Shown here piece after piece: positions 11,883 through 22,077 of a stretch of DNA of 58,487 nucleotides. Position 1 is the first letter of the stretch; each line of letters opens with the position of its first letter. The stretch comes from Blastocladiella britannica (lineage: Eukaryota; Blastocladiomycota; Blastocladiomycetes; Blastocladiales; Blastocladiaceae): the NCBI GenBank assembly GCA_025349905.2, contig MU624558.1, forward strand, positions 1 to 58,487, written 5' to 3'. The notes beneath the pieces are model-generated. The model was not told the origin of the DNA, did not search any database, and saw nothing but the letters and a program-made list of their open reading frames with translations. A program made the position numbers and the translations under genes.

Positions 11883-13315
11883 TTAATCGAACTGATTCTC
11901 AAACAAAAAGTTGGCGGCCAGCTCCTCGTTCTTATCGCACGCGAGGTACGCCTGAATGACCGAGTTGCGGTCAAACCCGAGCGCGCACAGGCGGTCGATC
12001 GCCGCCTTCTCGTCCTCGGTCACATGAATGGCGGTCGCGCCTGGCGGGATCGGGTTGCCCTGGTCGTCCATCTCATCAAACTCCTCGTCGTCGTCGCCGC
12101 CCGCGCCGCCAGCACCGCCAGCGCCGCCGCCCATGAGCATCTGCAAAAACAGCTGCGGGTTGGCGTTGATGATGGGGGCCAGGCCCGGGTTGGACGCCAC
12201 CATCTGCTGCAGGATCGGCTCCAGCAGCGCCGGGTTGGCTTGCAACATGGCGCGAATCTGAGCAAACTGCTCGCCGCTGGCCAGCTGCGCCAGCCCCTCG
12301 AGACCCGCCTGGGAGCCCGGAGCGCCACCACCAGTTGTTGTTGCGGCCGCTTGTTGCTGGGCCAGGTTGAACAGGTTGGCGGGGTCAGCCACCGGAGCTA
12401 CCGCAGGGGCAGCAGGAGTGGGGACCGCAGCTGGGGCCGCGGGTGTTGCTGCCGGCGGTGCCTGTTGCTGCTGCTGCTGCTGGAGGTGCGCCGGGATGCC
12501 CTTTTTTTTGTATTTTTATTGAAAAGGTCAGTGTTTTTGTTTTTGGACTGAAGAAACAAAAGAAAATCATACCGTCATCAGGTACTCGAAAGCACGATCC
12601 GGGTTGTTGTAGGCGGCACGCATGGCGGCAACGACCTGCTCGCGCGGGTAACCCATTTCGATCATGTTCTCGACGGCGGCATTAAAGGCAGAGCCCATGG
12701 CTGGAAATAACACGTGGCGAGTTAGTAAGATCACCCACAAGAAAAAAAGTATGTACCAAACGAAGGATCGGCGGGGGCAGCGGGGGTCGGGGTGGCGGGC
12801 GTGGGTGCCGGGTGGGCAGGGGCAGCGGCCGGGGCGGGAGCGGCGGGGGCCACGGCGGGAGCGGCAGCAGAGGCCGGGGCAGGCGTGGCAGGGACCGGGG
12901 CCGGTGCGGGGGCGGCGGCGGAAGAGGCCGCGGTCGAGGTGGGCTTGGCCTATTCAGTCCAACCAGTCAAGTGAGTCGAGTCAAAATCTTGTGTGCTGAC
13001 ACAATGTGTCCCATCCACGACACAACAACGTACCTTGGCAACCATGACGACCTATACCAACGAGGAGGTGAGGACACGGCGTATAAAATACAGTACAATA
13101 TATGATAGGAATACCATAAAGTCCTGCTCCTTGACCTTGAGCTCGTCCACGGTCTGAGCGTCGATCAGGATCTTGCCAGAGTAAATCAGCTTCTGCGAGG
13201 CCACATCAAAGCCCTGCGACGCCGAGAGCATCTGCTTGAGGTCTCCGACGGTGGTGGTCGGCTCCACATCGAGCACGATGGCCTTTTGGGCGAGGGTCTT
13301 GACGGTGAGCTTCAT
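11883..13315 (-). CDS. RAD23: UV excision repair protein Rad23 (ubiquitin shuttle)
   Basis: Shuttle that carries ubiquitylated proteins to the proteasome and stabilises the XPC/Rad4 damage sensor. Five exons (13315-13115, 13034-13051, 12949-12757, 12700-12573, 12500-11883) give 385 residues. Domains in order: ubiquitin-like domain (MKLTVKTLAQKAIVLDVEPT, KLIYSGKIL), a linker of Ala and Pro only, UBA1 (VENMIEMGYPREQVVAAMRA), a short poly-Gln stretch, the XPC-binding helical domain (FAQIRAMLQANPALLEPILQ), an acidic Gly-rich linker, and UBA2 (IDRLCALGFDRNSVIQAYLA) ending ANFLFENQFD. Exon 2 is only 18 nt, encoding VVMVAK, the conserved end of the ubiquitin-like fold. All phases close. It is divergent from CWC22 with 98 bp between start codons. 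Confidence 0.96.
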
Positions 13316-13413
13316 TTTTTTTCCTTGGGTGTTGTTGTGTTTCTGATCAAATCAGCTGAAGGCCAGCCAAAGAGAACTGCCCCTTCACAGTGTCAGCGTC
13401 CTATTTATTGAAA

Positions 13414-16050
13414 ATGCCGCCGGTACGCGCGAGCTTTCGTAGTATTATAAACGTATTCCCGTACTCACCAAATATTTTTATGCAGTCAAATAATCCCCTG
13501 GAGACCCCGGTGCCTTCAAAGAGCGGCGCCGCCTCTGCATCAGGGGACGTGCTCGCCCTGCTGTCGCGCACCGGCGGCGCGTACATGCCGCCGGCACGGC
13601 TGCGCGCATTGCAGGCTCAGATCACCGACAAGTCCTCCGAGGCCTATCAGCGCATGTCGTGGGAGACGCTCAAGAAGGCGCTCAACGGCCTCATCAACAA
13701 GGCCAACGTGGCCAACATCAAGGACATTGTCCCGGACCTGATCAACGAGAACCTGATCCGTGGCCGCGGTCTCTTTTGCCGGTCCATCATCAAGTCGCAG
13801 GCCACGTCGCTGCCGTTCACGCCCGTCTACGCGGCAGTGGTGGCCGTGCTCAACACCAAGTTCCCGGCCCTGGCCGAGCTGCTGGTGGTGCGCCTTATCT
13901 TGCTGTTCCGCCGCGCCTACAAGCGCAATGACAAGCTCGCGTGCCTGGCCGTCACCCGATTCCTGGCCCACCTCGTCAACCAACGCGTTGCCCACGAAAT
14001 TGTGGTACTGCAGATCCTCACGCTGCTGCTCGAGCGCCCGACCGACGACGCGGTCGAAGTGGCGGTTGGTTTGATGCGCGAGGTTGGCGCGTTCCTGACC
14101 GAGGCGCAGCCGCGCGCGCTCTCGGCTATTTTCGACCGGTTCCGCGCCATTTTGCACGAGGCCAAGCTCACGGTCCGCGCCCAGTACATGATCGAGGTGC
14201 TGTTCCAGCTCCGCCGCGAGGGCTTCAAGGACCACCCCTCGGTCCCGAGAGAGCTCGATTTGGTGGAGGAGGACGATCAGGTCACGCACTACCTCGGCCT
14301 CGACGACGATGACGCGCTCGATCCACAGGAATCGACCAACATTTTCAAGCCTGACCCGGACTTTGTCGCCAACGAGGCCCGCTACGCTCAAATCAAGCGC
14401 GAGATTCTTGGGTCGGATGACGAGGAGGAGGAAGATGGCGACGACGAAAAGGATGAGAGCGATGCGGAAGAAGAGGAAGGTGACGGCGACAACAAGGCAG
14501 ACAAGGCATTCAAGGCCGTGGAGATCGAGGACGAGACGGGTGCCGACCTGGTGACGCTGCGCAAGCGCATCTACCTGACCATCATGTCGTCGCTCGACTT
14601 TGAAGAGTGCATCCACAAGCTGCTCAAGCTCAACATCCCTGACCAGTATGAGATGGAGCTGGTCAATATGGTTCTTGACTGCTGCGCGCAGGAGCGCACC
14701 TACAAGAAGTTCCACGGCCTGATCGCCGAGCGGCTGTGCAAGCTGCGGCGCTCGTGGTCCGACTTGTTTGCGCAGGCGTTCCAGGAAAAGTACGCGATCG
14801 TGCACCGGTTCGAGTCGACGCCGCTGCGGAACCAGGCGCGGCTGTTTGCACACCTCTTTGCAACCGACGCGGTGCACTGGGGCGCGCTGTCGTGCGTGCG
14901 GCTGACCGAGGACGCGACCACGTCCTCATCGCGCATTTTCGTCAAGATCCTGTTCCAAGAGATCAAGGAGGACATGGGCCTGGCCAAGCTGGTAACGCGG
15001 CTGACGGCCGAGCCCGTGCTCACGCCCGCGCTCCAGGATATGTTCCCGCGCGACACGCCGCGCAACACGCGGTTCGCCATCAACTACTGGACGTCGATCG
15101 GGCTTGGCGCGGTGACGGAGGATTTGCGGCACTGGCTGCTCACGGCACCGCCGCCCGCGCCGCTGCAAGCTCCCCAGCGTTCAGCGTCGTCCTCTGGTTC
15201 GTCGTCTGGGTCGTCCGATTCGTCGTCGTCTGGAAGTGACAGCTATGATTCGGACGAGTCCGAGGACCGGTACCGCAGTCGCCGGCGCTCTCCTTCCCCT
15301 GTTGGTCGCCGCTTCTCGCCATCCCCGGTGGGTCGTCGCTCGCCTTTGCGTGGAGTTGGTCGTCGCTCGCCCTCGCCTGGTTTTGGTCATCGCTCGCCTT
15401 CGCCTGTCGGACGGGGCCGCTCACCATCTCCTGTCCGCCGCCATCGTGATTCGCCGTCGCCAGTGGGTCGTCGCCGCCAACCGCGGTCCCCGATCGGTCG
15501 CCGCTCATTGTCTCCAGCAGCACCAACCCAGCGCCTGCCCCGGGAGAGCTCGTACCCGCTCATGTCGCCGGTCCGCAAGTCGCGCCGTCCGTCCCTGTCG
15601 CCATCGCCGTCGCCGCCGCCACTGCCGCGGGGTCGTTGGGATCGCTCGCCGCCGTCGCCGCCGCCCGCTACCCGTGCTTACCGACGTTCGCCATCACCAC
15701 CGCCGGTACGTCGCCCTGTCCACCGCGAGGCCTCGCGGCCACGGTCGCGCTCTGTCGAGGACGACCGTCACTTCCGCGGCCGCCAGAATTCCCCGCCGCC
15801 ACGGTCACCGGTGCAGGGACGCGGTCGTGGACGCAACTCGCCGAACCCCGTGCCTGTTCGTCGCCGCTCGTCAGTGTCACGCAGCCCCTCCCCGCCGCGC
15901 AAGCCCCACCGCCGGCGCCGGTCAAGCAGCAGCAGTCGTTCAAGGTCGCGTGGTCGCGCCCCCGTGCGCCGTCCCATGCGTAATGAGTCCGACGCGTCCG
16001 ACCAGGACGACGACGAGTACGGCCAGGATGTGAAAAGACGACGCCTTTGA
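13414..16050 (+). CDS. CWC22: Pre-mRNA-splicing factor CWC22
   Basis: Spliceosomal MIF4G-family protein that in other eukaryotes also loads eIF4A3 for exon-junction complex assembly. The preferred model has a nine-base first coding exon (ATG CCG CCG at 13414-13422), a 63-nt intron (GTACGC...TGCAG, 13423-13485) and a large exon to the TGA at 16048-16050: 857 residues. The intron is a multiple of three and stop-free, so the retained form would also be translated. The MIF4G domain follows the YMPPARLRALQAQITDKSS motif (SWETLKKALNGLINKANVAN), then an acidic linker (DDEEEEDGDDEKDESDAEEE), the MA3 domain (TLRKRIYLTIMSSLDFEECI), and a 250-residue tail of Arg-Ser and Ser-Pro repeats ending in DVKRRRL. 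The tail is typical of SR-like spliceosomal proteins and probably phosphorylated. Confidence 0.93.
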   Translation: MPPVRASFRSIINVFPYSPNIFMQSNNPLETPVPSKSGAASASGDVLALLSRTGGAYMPPARLRALQAQITDKSSEAYQRMSWETLKKALNGLINKANVANIKDIVPDLINENLIRGRGLFCRSIIKSQATSLPFTPVYAAVVAVLNTKFPALAELLVVRLILLFRRAYKRNDKLACLAVTRFLAHLVNQRVAHEIVVLQILTLLLERPTDDAVEVAVGLMREVGAFLTEAQPRALSAIFDRFRAILHEAKLTVRAQYMIEVLFQLRREGFKDHPSVPRELDLVEEDDQVTHYLGLDDDDALDPQESTNIFKPDPDFVANEARYAQIKREILGSDDEEEEDGDDEKDESDAEEEEGDGDNKADKAFKAVEIEDETGADLVTLRKRIYLTIMSSLDFEECIHKLLKLNIPDQYEMELVNMVLDCCAQERTYKKFHGLIAERLCKLRRSWSDLFAQAFQEKYAIVHRFESTPLRNQARLFAHLFATDAVHWGALSCVRLTEDATTSSSRIFVKILFQEIKEDMGLAKLVTRLTAEPVLTPALQDMFPRDTPRNTRFAINYWTSIGLGAVTEDLRHWLLTAPPPAPLQAPQRSASSSGSSSGSSDSSSSGSDSYDSDESEDRYRSRRRSPSPVGRRFSPSPVGRRSPLRGVGRRSPSPGFGHRSPSPVGRGRSPSPVRRHRDSPSPVGRRRQPRSPIGRRSLSPAAPTQRLPRESSYPLMSPVRKSRRPSLSPSPSPPPLPRGRWDRSPPSPPPATRAYRRSPSPPPVRRPVHREASRPRSRSVEDDRHFRGRQNSPPPRSPVQGRGRGRNSPNPVPVRRRSSVSRSPSPPRKPHRRRRSSSSSRSRSRGRAPVRRPMRNESDASDQDDDEYGQDVKRRRL
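15290..15560 (+). repeat. Degenerate RS/SP-repeat coding region of CWC22
   Basis: Tandem imperfect units encoding variants of RRSPSPVGR, roughly 24-30 nt each (GGTCGTCGCTCGCC and relatives), within the C-terminal tail of CWC22. It is an internal protein repeat, not a mobile element. Confidence 0.7.
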
Positions 16051-16270
16051 GTCATCGCGCATGGATAATTTTTTTTTTATTAAGTGTATTTTTAGTTACC
16101 ATTGTTTGACGCCAAAGAACACACATGGAAATCCTTCTCTTTCGCCGACCAGCAATACAATTGATTTCTCTCGTTGCTCTCGCGCTGGCCGCCCGTATTC
16201 CTATTCTTCTTGTCCTTTCCTTTTTTTCCTCTCTGCGCCGGCGCTACTCTGCATCTCAAAACATTTTGCA

Positions 16271-16837
16271 ATGTACCAACAACAACAACAACAACAACAA
16301 CGAGTCTGCCGCACTGGACTGCGGTTGGCGTTTGTACGCGCGGTCCTGGCGTGCGTGCTGCTGGTCCTCGTGCTGACACCGTCGACCGCCCACGCATCGC
16401 CCATCGCCATCCCCGTCTCTGTTGCTGCTGCTGGCAAAAAGACGGTGGCGTACCCGGTGGCGCCCATGCCCGTGGACGTGACACTCGCCCGCCCAGATAT
16501 TCGACTCGGTAAGCGCCAGGCTGCCGCCGCTCCCACGACCACTGCTGTCGCCAAAAAGCCCGCGGCAACACCCGCTGCCACGAGTGGAAAGGCCGGGGTG
16601 GCTGCGCCCGCCGCGGCGGCCAATGGCGGCAAGAAGGAGGTGGTGGCCCAAAAGGTGGTCAAGAAGACCATCATTCAGACCGCGCTCGGCCCGCTCGCCA
16701 AGGAGGACCTGACGGCGCTGGTCAATGACGAGTCCAAGTTCAACTTCCAAAAGCCCATTTACGTTGGCGCCGGCGTTGGCGGGGTGTTTGCGCTGACCAT
16801 GGCGTTTGTGCTCGTCAAGACCGTGACCCGCAACTGA
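16271..16837 (+). CDS. Unknown small protein with two predicted membrane segments
   Basis: A single exon of 188 residues. The protein begins MY, eight Gln from a CAA run, and a basic patch, then a hydrophobic segment (AFVRAVLACVLLVLVLTP) followed by AHAS, which reads as a signal peptide or signal anchor with a plausible cleavage site. The middle is low-complexity Ala, Pro, Thr and Lys. The end carries VGAGVGGVFALTMAFVLVKT, a second hydrophobic helix, and a short basic tail (VTRN). This suggests a small secretory-pathway or cell-surface membrane protein with a disordered lumenal stalk. No family is recognised. The ATG at 16271 is preferred to an upstream in-frame start because it gives the signal sequence near the N terminus. 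Confidence 0.6.
   Translation: MYQQQQQQQQRVCRTGLRLAFVRAVLACVLLVLVLTPSTAHASPIAIPVSVAAAGKKTVAYPVAPMPVDVTLARPDIRLGKRQAAAAPTTTAVAKKPAATPAATSGKAGVAAPAAAANGGKKEVVAQKVVKKTIIQTALGPLAKEDLTALVNDESKFNFQKPIYVGAGVGGVFALTMAFVLVKTVTRN
16277..16300 (+). repeat. (CAA)8 microsatellite coding for poly-Gln
   Basis: Eight perfect CAA codons directly after the start of the small membrane protein; the length is likely to vary between strains. Confidence 0.9.
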
Positions 16838-17002
16838 TGTTGATTCCCTCTCTGTCAATGTGTGTGTGCCCATGTGTAGTGTGTCGTGGATGGTCATTGG
16901 CTGGATCCATTGTACTGTCGCCCTCCTCCTCTGCGTCCTCCTCCTCTCCCCCCAAATCAATACATATCATATATACATTTTTTTTTTCATTCATTACTTG
17001 AT

Positions 17003-17697
17003 TCATTCCTCGCTATCTTCGGACTGCTCAATCAGTTGCTTGAAGCGAGCTTGGAACAGCTCAGTGTGAATTGTTCCTGCAACACGCAATGCCTCGGCCG
17101 CCGCCGGGAATCGCTGGACGGCAAGGACAAGCGCCGCTTCCTTGACTTGCTCGGCCGGCGTCGCGATCTTGAACTGGTCCGCCTTTTCCTTACGTTCCTC
17201 GTTGGTCGCCCGCTTGCGACCATTCCGGGCCGATTTCACGGGAATTTTTTCAGGGGCTATGTCTCGTAGTGAATTTCAAGCGTCAAAGAATGGGAATGAA
17301 GGTGGGACGTACCGCCATCGACCCGCGTCCATGGACTGGACTTGGTGGGCCGCGTATAGACGGCAATCCACATGACGCGGATTTCCTGGGCTTCGGTGCT
17401 GCGGCTCTTCATCTGGGCCAGGGCCTCAGGGACGTGGATGTCAAATGTGGCGGTCAAGTCCACCAGCGGCTCGCCGGGGTTGGCAGCCAGTCGCGCAGCA
17501 GTGCATTGAGCAGCCAGCTCCGCGGGATTGTTTGCTGCAATCAAGAGAACGCGTGCGTACTGCTGATCGCTACCTGTAAGGTACTGCTCGAGATCGACCG
17601 TGACCTTGGCGGGGCGTTGGTCGGTCTCTTGCTTTTTCTTGACTTCGATAAAGTACGCGACCCAAGCTTCCTGTTTCTTGTCAGCCTGAGAGTTCAT
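17003..17697 (-). CDS. Unknown 212-residue basic/helical protein
   Basis: Two exons, 17697-17313 and 17256-17003, with a 56-nt intron (GTACGT...TAG) in phase 1, give 212 residues. The N-terminal two thirds look globular (YARVLLIAANNPAELAAQCT; EIRVMWIAVYTRPTKSSPWT). Then comes a basic linker resembling a nuclear localisation signal (VKSARNGRKRATNEERKEKA) and a C-terminal helix ending in acidic Ser/Glu residues (IEQSEDSEE). No signal peptide or membrane segment. I do not recognise the family; a nuclear or chromatin-associated protein is only a guess from the basic patch. It is divergent from SYO1 (208 bp between starts) and convergent with the small membrane protein. Confidence 0.65.
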
Positions 17698-17905
17698 TTT
17701 ATGTTTTTATTGTTGTTGCTGTGAGAAGGAAAGGTCGTCGCTGTACGCTCTTATAGCAAAATGAAAGGATGGACACAGAAAAACGGTGAAAGAGGACACG
17801 CCCGCCTCCAAGCGACGGATCACGGGTCATCGAAATTTAATATGCGCAATTCCTGCCAATACTTGCTTCACCACCATCCAAAGTCCAAGAAAAATACAAA
17901 AAAAA

Positions 17906-20412
17906 ATGGGCAAGGCACCCACCCGCAAGCACACTGGCGGCAACAGGCAGCGCCACAACCCATCGGGCCTCATTTCCGTAGCGGACGCCCAGCGCAATGC
18001 CGACACCATGATGGTGGACGACGAAACGGACGCGACCACCGCGGCCGCAACGTCGGCAGCAGTGCCCCTCATCAACAAGGTCAATACATATTTGGTTGCC
18101 ACCCAAAACCAAGACGCTCATTTTAAATGAAATTAGATGATTGCCCCTCTCCCAGGAGACCGCGCATGGGCGGCCGCAGGAATCGCTAACCTGGTCTCGG
18201 ACGCGGGCAACCGCAAGCTTCTGCTGTCCAAGGGCCTGATCGATATGCTTGTCTCGCAGATCGCCAACGAGCCGCACCCAGAGGTTCTGCTAGAAGTGAC
18301 GGGCGCCGCGCGCAACCTTGTGCTGGCCGACAACACCGTTGCCAACGAGTTTGGCCGCAAGGGCGTGTTGGTGGGCCTCGACAAGGTGCTGACGCACTGC
18401 CGCGGCCTGTTGGACGGTATTGCGCGGAGTATCCCGGCTTCCAACCCACAAGAGGAGGAGGCACGTAAGGCGGTCCACCCGGTGGTGGCCAACGTGTTTC
18501 TGCTCTTGAATGCCCTCTGGTACGTACATCTTTCTTTTCTTTCTCTTCTCAAAGAGTCTCATACTCATAAAGCAAATGACAAAACAGCACTGCATCCAAA
18601 TCGGCCATCCGCGCCACGTCATCGGCTCCAGGCACGCTGTCATTGCTGCTCTCGATCGTGTCGGCGCCGCGCAACTTCCCCAAACCAGTGATTTCGGCCG
18701 CGGTGGCGCTGCTGGAGGTCCTGACGGAAGACAACCGCGAAGTGCACGCGGCCATCACCCCCGCGACCCGGTCGGCGCTGGTGCACGCGTACCTGTCGGC
18801 GGGCCACCCGTCGTCGGTCGATTTCACCGCGTCGGTGGCGGCCGCGGCCACCATGTACAACTTGCGCGGCGGGATCGACCGCGCGGCGCTCAAGCGGCTG
18901 CGTGGGCCCGACCGCCGAGCGGCTGAGACGGCCGCCACCCAGCGCGAGCTGGAGTGGATCGGCGCGGTCCTGGCGTTCATTGAGCGCGCGTTGCCGGCCG
19001 AAGTCGTCGACTCGCTGTTACCAGAATCGTTTGCGTACCTGACGGGCGGTAGCACCGCTGCGAGTAACGGGCTCCCGACCGAGGACTTTATGATGGAGAT
19101 TGAGACCGACTCAGGCCGCCGCGACTCGGTCCCAGTCGAGGGGACCGTCGACAAGGTATACGAGGCACTGCGGGACCGCGTGGCTGCCGCGTCTTCGGCG
19201 CTCGAGCTGCTGGCCAACTTGACGAGCCAGATCGTGGAGCCGGGAGCGAGCGAGGAGGCCGAGTGGATGGACGACGACGTCGAGGCCTCTGCTGCTGCTT
19301 CGTCTGCCCCCGCTGGTGTCGAGGAGGCCGACATGAACGGCGACGACAATGACGACGAAGAGATGGGCGGTGGTCCTGGTGACGATGAAGGCGATGACGA
19401 CGAGGAGGATCCCGAGATTGCAGGACTGGCCGAGGAGGTGGGCGCCACGGAACTGGCGGCGCAGCTGGCCGGCGACGATGCGGCCCTTGCGCAGCTGGTG
19501 ACGGCGACGCGGTCGGCCGTGCAGACCCCCTTTGCAGCGCTGGTGCCCGTGCTGGTGGCCATTGCCCAGTGGACGGTGCCTGCTGCTGACGAGGACAATG
19601 ATGGCGACCGCCAAGAGACCAGCAATGCGACGGCCCTCCGCGAGCAGCTGACGACGCTGCGGGTGCGCGCGCTCGCGGTGCTCAACAATGTGTTTTTCGC
19701 GGTGTTGGCGCTCCCGACCAAGAAGCGCGCGAGCCACCCGTTCCCGGTGCTCAACCTGATCATGCCGGTGGCATCCGATGCGCTTCCCCACGCGGTGGTG
19801 CAGCAGCTGTACGCGGCGCTGGCGCAGGTGCTCGAGTCGGTGGCGACTGCGTCGACGCCCGCGGGCGCCGAGGTCGCGGCCATGGCTCTGGGCGGCATGT
19901 GGGGTCTGCTCAAGAACTTTGACTCGTCCGTGGACATGGGCGCGGCGTCGTGGGTGCCAGTGTCCACCGCACAGCTCCAAGCGCTGGTGCAGTTTTACTG
20001 GTCGTCGGCCGCCACCGCTGGTGGCAGCGATGACGACGATGTGCGCGTCAAGCTCGTGGGCCTGATTGGTGTACTCGGCAAGCGCCAGCCGGGTCATCTG
20101 GATGGCAACCGCATTGTTGGCACCCACCTGGTCAACCTGCTGCGCACGCCCTCGACGCTGCCGCCGGCAGTGCTGGCCGAGACACTCAATGCCCTCTTTG
20201 ACGTGTACGGCGACAAGACCTACGATTACGATGCCGTGTTCCGCTCCGAGCTCAACGGCCTGGCGGTGCTGCGGGCCGCTGTCGACGGCGTCAAGGCCGT
20301 GACCAAGGGCATTGATCGCCGGCGGAACCGCGCGCTGCGCGACGCGTGCGACGAGGCGCTGACCAACCTGCGCGGGTTTATCATGTACAAGCAGCAAGAG
20401 TACCGGGCGTAA
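17906..20412 (+). CDS. SYO1: Symportin SYO1 (HEATR3 family), ribosomal protein import adaptor
   Basis: Adaptor that carries uL18 and uL5 (Rpl5/Rpl11) together into the nucleus for 5S RNP assembly. Three exons, 17906-18079, 18137-18519 and 18588-20412, give 793 residues. It starts with the family's short basic leader (MGKAPTRKHTGGNRQRHNPS), which acts as an import signal. ARM/HEAT repeats follow (AWAAAGIANLVSDAGNRKLL; ALLEVLTEDNREVHAAI), interrupted by a large acidic loop (residues about 440-480: EEAEWMDDDVEA, then runs of Asp, Glu and Gly) as in Syo1. The end is conserved: VRVKLVGLIGVLGK, LAETLNALFDVYGDKTYDYD and NLRGFIMYKQQEYRA. The acceptor of intron 1 is the TTAG before 18137, because the stronger CCCAG further on would break the frame. 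It converges with PSMA1, 57 bp away. Confidence 0.88.
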
Positions 20413-20469
20413 CTAAAGTATACAAGTATTCCATCAAATGTTTTTTTTTCCATGTTCTTGTGAAGCAAA

Positions 20470-21479
20470 TCAGGCCGACGTGTCCATTGCGTCGGGATCG
20501 GCAGGTGCAGCAGCAACAGCCGCGGCGCCAGCAGCGCCGCCCGTGGCAGCCGTGTAGCGGCTCAGGTGGTCCTCGACCGCATCCTTGGCGAGCGACTTGA
20601 ACGCCTGGCCGCTGCCCACGACGGCAATGGCCACGCTCTCGGACGTGAGCTCCTTGTCGGACGGCAGCGTGTCCTTGAGCGCCTTGAGCGCATGCAGCAC
20701 CAGCTCGTCGAGCGAGGAGTCGGCAAACTCGTCCACGTGCGCCTCGAGGTACGTGCGGGCCGATTGCGACCGCGACCCGATTGAGTGCGCAATGTAGTCC
20801 AGAGCGTTCCCCGTCGGCGCAAACTCGTACAGGTGCGGGCCGGCGTCATCGTGCGCTGCCACCAGGAACCCGACGCCGTACGGGCGCGATCCGTACCGCT
20901 GGGTGTTGATCTGCGCCTTGTCAGCGACCGAGTACACGGCGCGCTGGGCCGGCAGCGGGCGCGCAAACACCATCTTGTGGCGCATGCACTCGTTGCGCAT
21001 GTAGTTGCTGCGTATTTGTCGTCGTGAGTTGGGGAATGTCAATCTACAATCCGATCGATAAAATCAAGCAAGTATACCTGAGCACACGCGCATCAGACGT
21101 CAGGCCGGCGAATGCGATCCCAATGTGGTTGTCGAGCTTGAGCACCTTCTTTTGGTACGAGGCGAGCTCACCGCCTTGGCGCTTTATAATTGATCGATTG
21201 TGAGAATAGGACCAATTATGGATCAAGGCTCATAATAAGGTACCTGCAGGCCAACGAGAACAACGTGGGTCTTGGACTTGATGCCGACGCAGGCCGAGCC
21301 CTGCTTGACGGCCTCAAGCGCGTACTCGATCTGGTGCAGGCGGCCCTGCGGCGAGAAGGTGGAGATGTCGCCGTCGTACTGGTTGCGGAACTGTAAGGTA
21401 CTTGGCGTGTGAGTTCGAGTCGATCAAGCGTGTGCCATATGGTCGCGCCAGTGCGACCAATTTGTCGTAAACGGACCAT
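20470..21479 (-). CDS. PSMA1: 20S proteasome subunit alpha-6 / PSMA1 (Pre5)
   Basis: Alpha-ring subunit of the 20S proteasome. Four exons: 21479-21477 (only the ATG), 21390-21244, 21181-21078 and 21007-20470, giving 263 residues, the same length as the human protein. Family signatures: [20 protein letters not shown] (the alpha-subunit N-terminal motif), [59 protein letters not shown] and [14 protein letters not shown]. The C terminus is Ala-rich, ending DPDAMDTSA. Exon 1 is inferred because the protein must start M-FRNQ and the nearest ATG, followed by GTCCGT, splices in phase to the CAG before FRNQ; no other in-phase ATG is near. Intron 1 is 86 nt. Confidence 0.94.
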
Positions 21480-22077
21480 GATTAAGGCCTGATGGTGTAG
21501 ATCAAAGGTCGAGCGGGGGGGTAGGCGATCGGCCGGTTTTTCGTCGGGGTGAGTACGTCGTACTCTTGTTAAAAAAATTGAAAGAGATAATATTGAGGTG
21601 TCGTCATCAATATCGTATAATTCCATGTAAAACCCACAACTCGACCCCAGTATCATCAACGACTACCTCCATCACGCGGCCAACTTCAGTTTTTGGTTCC
21701 TTGAAGTTTTTTTTTCGTATATTTTAATTAATATCGAAACTCTTAACATCCCCACCGTTGATTACTCCGACGCTTCCCGCATCCGTGGGGAAGGCGGCGT
21801 TCTTAGATTTCGGGCGAGCAAACCCCAACGATTGCTTCTGAGCTCGCGGCTGACCTTTCAACCTCCGTGTGCATTAGCAGGTCGTTCATTTTTCACACCA
21901 GTTTCTACGCTAGTATTATTATCCCTGTTGTGGATTGAGGTTTTGAGGAACTGGAATGTTAACTGGCCGAAAGAAGCTGAGCTGGACGTGGGGAATAGCT
22001 GCAGGTTGTGTCACCGGCCAGCGTCAGGCAGGATTTTATTTGGGACTCTCTTTCGCGACGAGCGGATCAACAGAAAC
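21480..22077. other. Intergenic region between PSMA1 and the first Trp-rich pseudogene
   Basis: About 600 bp holding the PSMA1 upstream region on the left and more A+T-rich DNA on the right (TTTTTTTTCGTATATTTTAATTAATATCG near 21707-21735). The frame of the pseudogene is open upstream from about 21832, but codons there do not resemble the paralogue, so I do not extend it. No RNA gene was recognised. Confidence 0.4.

Noticed and set aside
13540..14877. 445-codon open frame on the minus strand
   Set aside because: Antisense of CWC22, composed of skewed residues typical of a shadow frame; MIF4G/MA3 coding on the plus strand is certain.
18549..20397. Long minus-strand open frames (470 and 430 codons)
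   Set aside because: Both lie opposite SYO1, whose frame has clear family signatures; the minus-strand products are Ser/Ala or Arg/His-rich artefacts.
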